From the NCBI RefSeq assembly GCF_001267885.1, contig NZ_CP012382.1, forward strand, positions 3,335,001 to 3,399,000: DNA of 64,000 nt, written 5' to 3'. The position numbers and the translations under genes are program-made. The DNA is from Streptomyces ambofaciens ATCC 23877. Its GTDB lineage: Bacteria > Actinomycetota > Actinomycetes > Streptomycetales > Streptomycetaceae. The notes beneath the pieces are model-generated. The model searched no databases. It was not told the origin of the DNA and worked only from the letters and a program-made list of their open reading frames with translations. Below are positions 59,547 through 64,000 of this stretch, piece by piece (within the stretch, counting starts at the first letter, position 1; each line of letters opens with the position of its first letter).

Positions 59547-61448
59547 TCAGCCGCTGATGCCGAACCCGATCGCGAGGTACTCCTTCTCGTCCGCGCTGGT
59601 CGGCTCGCTGGCGTACGTCTGCGACATGTACAGGCGTCCCTGCGAGTAGAGGTACTCGGAGTACTCCGGCAGCATGCTCGCCTCCACGTCCCGCACCGTC
59701 TCCGTCGCCGGGTTCTCCAGCAGCGTGGTCTGCTTGAAGGTCCCGCCGTCGATGCTGACGATCTGGCCGCCCTTGTCGTAGGGCGGGCGCTTGTAGGCGA
59801 TCACGTTGCCGCCGTCCATGCGCAGCGGGACGATCGTGTAGTCCTCGCCGGCGTCCGCGCGCTGCCCGGTCTGCTTCCCGGTGGCGAGGTCGAAGGCGAC
59901 GACCTCGTTGGTGCGGCTGTAGGACTCACCGCTGCCCTCGTGCTCCTCGGTCGGGATGTAGAGCCGTCCGTTGCCGACCGCGAGGCCCGTGCACTGCTCG
60001 ACCTTGGTGATGATGTCGCACTCGGCCCCGAACTCGTCACCCGGCACCGAGATGCGGTTCAGCAGCTTCCCGGTCTTGTTGTCGATGGAGAACAGGTCCG
60101 AGATGCCGCTGCCGTCACCGGCGGAGTCCGCGACGTCGGCGGCCACGACCAGCGGGTTCGTCGACACGACGCCCGCGTACTCGATGCCCTTGGCCATCTT
60201 GTACTCGGAGATCACCTTGCCGGACTTCGGGTCGATGGTCTGGATGTTGAGCTGCCGGGCGTCGTACGACCCGCACCGGCGCACCGCGACCAGCTTCTCG
60301 CCGCCCGCGTAGCCCATGTCCTGGCAGGTGTCGGTCGCCTTCGGGGACCAGAGGACGTCGCCCTTGGCCACGTCGAAGGCGACGCCGCCCTCGCTGCTGC
60401 CGGCCGCGACGGTGCCACCGCTGATCGTGACGTTGTCGAAGGAGATCGGCTGGTCGCCGGCGGTCTTCGTCCACACCTTCTCGCCCGCGTCCAGGTCGAT
60501 GACCGCGACCTGGGAACAGCCGTGCGCGGGCTCCGCCTTGGTCGGCATCGCGGGCTGGTGGACGATGACCGTCTTGTTGTCGTCGGTGACGTGCTTGCTG
60601 GCCGTGCACACGGGCCCGGCCAGCTTGATGGTCCACTTCTTGCTGCCCTTGGCGGGGTCGTAGCCGACGACCTCGGCGATGCCGCTCTTGGCGTACACCT
60701 GGTCGGTGAGCCACGAGCCGGAGACGACGACGCTGTTGTCGTCCTTGCTCACCGCGGGCGCGGGCACCTGGAAGAGCACCTTGGACGCGGGGTCGGACGG
60801 CACCTTCTCCTTGCTGCCGGGGGGCGCGCCCTCGCCGCCCTTCCCGTCCGTGCCGCCCTTGCCGCCGGTGGCGCCGCCGGAGCTCGCGGTGTCGTCCTTG
60901 CCCTCGCCGGAGGACCCGGCGTACCAGACACCGCCGCCGATGATCAGCGCGATCGCGACGACCGCCGCCACGATGATCGCCAGCTGCGCGTTGATCTTCC
61001 CGCGGCCGCCCGCCGCGCCCGCCTGGGCCTGCATCGGCACGGTCGCCTGCGGATAGCCGTAGCCGGGCTGTCCGGGCTGGCCCGGCTGCCCGTACGGCGG
61101 AGTCGGCTGCCCGTAGGGCCCCGGCTGCTGCGGCTGCCCGTACGGGCCGGGCTGCTGGCCGGGGTAGCCGTAACCGGGCTGGGGCTGCGGGGGAGCCTGC
61201 GGGTACCCGTACCCCGGCTGCGGCTGCGGCGGGGTCGGCGGGGCCGCGGGCGACTGCGGCGGCGTCTGCGGGGCCCCCGGAGGGGTCTGCGGCGTCTGCG
61301 GGTAGCCGTAGCCCGGTTCGGGAGCCTTGCCGAGGTTCGGGGAACCGCCCGACGGCGGGGTCGGCGGCTGCGGCGGCTGGTCCTGCGGAGGCCCGAAGCC
61401 TCCCCCCTGCGGGGGCTGGTGGGGCGGCGGGGGCGGCGGCTGGGTCAT
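59547..61448 (-). CDS. Membrane-anchored PQQ-like beta-propeller protein
   Basis: In this 633-residue protein the first 140 residues are cytoplasmic Pro/Gln/Gly/Tyr-rich repeats (GYGYPQ units). A single transmembrane segment follows near residues 147-168 ('LAIIVAAVVAIALIIGGGVW'), then a Ser/Gly/Lys-rich linker and an extracellular domain of repeated blades such as 'YDPAKGSKKWTIKLAG' and 'VIDLDAGEKVWTKTAG'. These are PQQ/YWTD-like beta-propeller repeats without quinoprotein catalytic residues that I can see. It is paralogous to the gene immediately upstream. GAGGT precedes the ATG. The function is unknown, possibly a scaffold or a sensor domain like those of kinases. Confidence 0.85.
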   Translation of the reverse strand: MTQPPPPPPHQPPQGGGFGPPQDQPPQPPTPPSGGSPNLGKAPEPGYGYPQTPQTPPGAPQTPPQSPAAPPTPPQPQPGYGYPQAPPQPQPGYGYPGQQPGPYGQPQQPGPYGQPTPPYGQPGQPGQPGYGYPQATVPMQAQAGAAGGRGKINAQLAIIVAAVVAIALIIGGGVWYAGSSGEGKDDTASSGGATGGKGGTDGKGGEGAPPGSKEKVPSDPASKVLFQVPAPAVSKDDNSVVVSGSWLTDQVYAKSGIAEVVGYDPAKGSKKWTIKLAGPVCTASKHVTDDNKTVIVHQPAMPTKAEPAHGCSQVAVIDLDAGEKVWTKTAGDQPISFDNVTISGGTVAAGSSEGGVAFDVAKGDVLWSPKATDTCQDMGYAGGEKLVAVRRCGSYDARQLNIQTIDPKSGKVISEYKMAKGIEYAGVVSTNPLVVAADVADSAGDGSGISDLFSIDNKTGKLLNRISVPGDEFGAECDIITKVEQCTGLAVGNGRLYIPTEEHEGSGESYSRTNEVVAFDLATGKQTGQRADAGEDYTIVPLRMDGGNVIAYKRPPYDKGGQIVSIDGGTFKQTTLLENPATETVRDVEASMLPEYSEYLYSQGRLYMSQTYASEPTSADEKEYLAIGFGISG

Positions 61449-61554
61449 GGCGTGTGTACCTCGGGGAGCGGAGACGGCGGGGAGAGCCGTCCGGGCCGGC
61501 GGCGCGGGCCCGGACGGACGGGTCCGGAGGAGGGAACGGAACGGACGAGGAGGA

Positions 61555-63324
61555 TCACTTGCCGAAGGCGAGCATCAACTTCTCCTTGGCGTCGTCGTTC
61601 CCGGTCAGACGGGTGCTGGAGATGTAGAACCGCCCGTCGACCCAGTCGATGTCCTTGGAGTAGAAACTGCTCTCGATGTCCGCGACGCCCTGCGGGTTCT
61701 GGAGCAGCTTGACCGGCTCGTGGCTGCCGCCGCCGGTGGCGATGGACACGACCTGGCCGCCCGCGTCGTAGGACGGCTGGACGTAGGCGATGAGCCGGTC
61801 GCCCTCGACCTTGATCGGCGTCATCGTCTCGTCCGCGGGGGACTTGACGCGCCACTTCTCCTTGCCGGTGGTGAGGTTGACCGCGACGATCTCGTTGGCG
61901 CCGGTGGTCGCCTCGGTCGGCAGGTAGAGGGTGCCCGCGGCGACGGCGACGCCCGCGCAGCCCTGGAGGTCGCGTTCGAGGATGGCCCAGCCGCACTCGG
62001 GGGCGAAGTCCTCGTCGACGCCGACCTGTTCGAGGACCTTGCCGCCGGAGGTGAAGGTGGAGATGTTCCAGACCTTCTTGTCCTCGTTGGTGGCGTAGAC
62101 GACGAGCGGGTCGACGGAGTAGGCGCGGGCGACCCGCCAGCCCTTCTCGTACTTGTAGGTCCACTGGACCTTGCCGGTCTTCGGGTCGAGGCCCTGGAGC
62201 TCGTCGTGCTCGTTGTTGCCGCCGGCACCGCAGGAGGCGACCTGGACGAGCTTGGTGGCGCTGCCCGCGAAGCCGGCCGGGAAGCAGGCGTCGCCGTACC
62301 GCTTCTTGTCGTACAGCTTCTTGCCGCTGGTGACGTCGTAGGCGGTGCCGGACTGGGAGCGGCCGACCATGAGGATGTCGCCGCTGAGGTTCAGCTCGAC
62401 GGAGAGCGTGGAGTCGAACAGCTCGCCGTCGGCGACCTCCTCGCTCCAGCCCTTCGCGCCGGTGGCGAGGTCGATCTCCTGGAGCTTGTTGCACTTGGCG
62501 CGGTCGCTGGAACCGCTCATGTAGGCGACGACGATCTTGTCGTCGGCCGTCTTCTCCGGGGTGACCGCGCAGATCTTCTCCGGGAAGGCGACCGGGTCCC
62601 AGGAGGGCTTCCCGTCAGCGACGCCGTACGCGAAGAGCTGCTTGTACGCCGCCTTCACGGCCGTCTTGTCGGTGACCCACATGCCGGGGGCGTCGGCGCC
62701 GGAACCGGGGGCGTCGGGCGCCTCCTTGTACCAGAGCACCTTCGACTCGCCCGCCTGACGGCCCTCGTTGAGGTCGTCGGGGTCCTCGCCGCCGTCGCCG
62801 CTGCCGTCACCGGGGTTGACCGGGGCGCCGCCGGAAGCGGAGGGCTTGGGGTCGTCGCTCTTGCCGGCGACCGGCTTCTTGTCCTTGTCGTCGCCGCCGC
62901 TCGCGGTGACCGCCCACACGCTGCCGCCGATGACGAGCAGGGCCGCGACCGCGGCGCCCACCACCAGGGCCGGCTTGCCCTTGAAGGGGTTGCGGGACCC
63001 GGAACCGCCGGGCGGCGGGGTGCCGGGCGCACCAGGGAACTGCGGCTGCGGATACCCGTACCCGGGCTGCCCGCCGTACGGTCCCGGCTGCTGGGGCTGT
63101 GCGTACGGGCCGGAGGTGTACGGCCCCGGCTGCCCGTACGGGCCGGGCTGCGCCGGCTGCTGCGGGTAGCCGTACCCCGGCGGCGGTCCGGCCGGCGGGC
63201 CCTGCGGCGGTGTCGGGGGCGGACCCTGCGGGGGCGGCGGGGTCGGTGCCCCGAAGCCTCCCGGCGGTGGTTCCTGCGGTGCTCCGAAGCCGCCCTGCGG
63301 CGGCTGGTTGGGCGGCTGGCTCAT
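61555..63324 (-). CDS. Membrane-anchored PQQ-like beta-propeller protein, paralog
   Basis: This 589-residue protein has the same plan as its downstream neighbour: a Pro/Gln/Tyr-rich cytoplasmic N-terminus (about 110 residues), a transmembrane segment near 130-150 ('ALVVGAAVAALLVIGGSVWA'), a charged linker, then propeller blades such as 'LDPKTGKVQWTYKYEKGW' and 'VNLTTGKEKWRVKSPA'. Extracellular Cys residues are more frequent than usual in both copies and could form disulfides. GGGGGA precedes the ATG at 63324. The two genes are 106 bases apart and probably arose by tandem duplication. Confidence 0.85.
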   Translation of the reverse strand: MSQPPNQPPQGGFGAPQEPPPGGFGAPTPPPPQGPPPTPPQGPPAGPPPGYGYPQQPAQPGPYGQPGPYTSGPYAQPQQPGPYGGQPGYGYPQPQFPGAPGTPPPGGSGSRNPFKGKPALVVGAAVAALLVIGGSVWAVTASGGDDKDKKPVAGKSDDPKPSASGGAPVNPGDGSGDGGEDPDDLNEGRQAGESKVLWYKEAPDAPGSGADAPGMWVTDKTAVKAAYKQLFAYGVADGKPSWDPVAFPEKICAVTPEKTADDKIVVAYMSGSSDRAKCNKLQEIDLATGAKGWSEEVADGELFDSTLSVELNLSGDILMVGRSQSGTAYDVTSGKKLYDKKRYGDACFPAGFAGSATKLVQVASCGAGGNNEHDELQGLDPKTGKVQWTYKYEKGWRVARAYSVDPLVVYATNEDKKVWNISTFTSGGKVLEQVGVDEDFAPECGWAILERDLQGCAGVAVAAGTLYLPTEATTGANEIVAVNLTTGKEKWRVKSPADETMTPIKVEGDRLIAYVQPSYDAGGQVVSIATGGGSHEPVKLLQNPQGVADIESSFYSKDIDWVDGRFYISSTRLTGNDDAKEKLMLAFGK

Positions 63325-63562
63325 CAGCGCGTTCCCCCTTATTACTCACTGATTTCTGGCCACGTCCCCGGGGTACGCGCTGGCCTCGGAGTCGTTTGCG
63401 GCAGTCACTCAGACAGTTCTCGGACGGCCTTTCTATCACCCGGGCCGGACGGCGCACCGGGCCGCGTCCGCCCCTGTACCCAAGGGAGAACCGGCCCGTG
63501 ATGCCTCTGTTACGCGCCTTCACGCCCTCTTCACGCCACGCACGCCCCCGGGGTGCTCCCCC

Positions 63563-64000
63563 TCAGGCGTCCTCGGCCAGTTCCAGCCAGCGCATCTCCA
63601 GCTCCTCGCGCTGCCCGGCCAGTTCGCGCAGCTCGGCGTCGAGCTCGGCCACCTTCGCGAAGTCCGTGGCGTTCTCGGCGATCCGCGTGTGCAGCCTGGC
63701 CTCCTTCTCGGAGACCTTGTCCAGCTGCCGCTCGATCTTCTGGAGCTCCTTCTTGGCGGCGCGCACGTCGGCGGCGCTCTTCTCGGGCACCTCAGCGGCC
63801 GGCTTCACCGCGGCGGCCGGGGCGTTGGCCGCGGCCGCCTCCTCCATGCGCCGGCGCCGCTCCAGGTACTCGTCGATGCCGCGCGGCAGCATCCTGAGCG
63901 CGCCGTCGCCGAGCAGGGCGAAGACCCGGTCGGTGGTGCGCTCGACGAAGAACCGGTCGTGGGAGATGACGATCATCGACCCGGGCCAGCCGTCGAGCAC
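63563..64000 (-). CDS. ABC-F family ATPase, C-terminal part only (cut by window end)
   Basis: The visible 145 residues start inside the second ATPase domain just past Walker B: 'MIVISHDRFFVERTTDRVFAL' contains the switch His. They are followed by 'DEYLERRRRM' and a Pro/Ala-rich linker, then a C-terminal coiled coil ('KKELQKIERQLDKVSEKEARLHTRIAENATDF'). This arrangement is typical of ABC-F proteins (Uup/EttA type) that act on ribosomes or recombination intermediates instead of transporting. The 5' part lies outside the window, so the subtype cannot be settled. Confidence 0.9.
   Translation of the reverse strand: MLDGWPGSMIVISHDRFFVERTTDRVFALLGDGALRMLPRGIDEYLERRRRMEEAAAANAPAAAVKPAAEVPEKSAADVRAAKKELQKIERQLDKVSEKEARLHTRIAENATDFAKVAELDAELRELAGQREELEMRWLELAEDA

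Overview
This window is chromosomal core DNA from a Streptomyces-type actinomycete. The evidence is the very high G+C content with G/C-ending codons, many GTG (and one TTG) starts, ATGA/GTGA translational overlaps, and a gene order that matches what I remember of the Streptomyces coelicolor SCO309x-SCO314x region (eno, rpf genes, mazG, mfd, glmU-prs-rplY-pth, ppc, tam/tamR, galKET). About 52 protein genes and one tRNA-Gln are supported. The first gene (FtsX-type permease) and the last gene (ABC-F ATPase) run off the window ends.

Layout. 1-3350: ABC permease end and a cyclopropane-fatty-acid-synthase-like methyltransferase. 3563-8801: NDH-2, then the actinobacterial eno/FtsB-like/DUF501/Ppx cluster. 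9083-11204: two secreted LysM-containing resuscitation-promoting factors; the first has a c-di-AMP (ydaO-type) riboswitch leader. 11347-16786: P450, MazG, SurA-like lipoprotein, Ser/Thr kinase and membrane protein. 17089-22844: acetyltransferase, HNH lipoprotein, MT0933-like small protein, Mfd. 23225-31873: ABC exporter pair, DHA2 efflux pump, DUF485/SSS symporter pair, coiled-coil protein. 32041-37286: a four-gene cluster of toxin-type domains (two deaminases, one WHH nuclease) with SUKH-superfamily immunity domains. 37369-43780: orphan sensor kinase, tRNA-Gln, glmU, prs, rplY, pth and a small membrane protein. 43863-49771: ppc, desaturase-TetR and CoA transferase. 49830-52868: tam/tamR, a response regulator and an acetyltransferase. 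52874-58264: galactose operon and a divergent SSS symporter with a small membrane partner. 58692-63324: an atypical response regulator and two paralogous membrane-anchored beta-propeller proteins.

How the genes work together: most are housekeeping (glycolysis and anaplerosis, respiration, cell-wall precursor and PRPP synthesis, translation, DNA repair). Several are wired to cell state through visible regulatory sites: Rex-like operators before ndh (NADH/NAD), the c-di-AMP riboswitch before rpfA (dormancy and germination), TamR repeats before tam, a CCGTA/TACGG array before the desaturase-TetR operon, and sugar-regulator-type repeats in the gal divergent promoter.

The most unusual region is 32041-37286. 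Every toxin-type catalytic domain there has a SUKH-type partner, either fused in the same polypeptide (WHH nuclease plus SMI1/KNR4; deaminase plus a SUKH-4-like domain) or encoded next door (YwqJ-like deaminase plus SUKH-3). No secretion signal is visible, so it looks like an intracellular conflict or regulatory system rather than an exported polymorphic toxin. These functions are inferred from motifs; no database search was possible.
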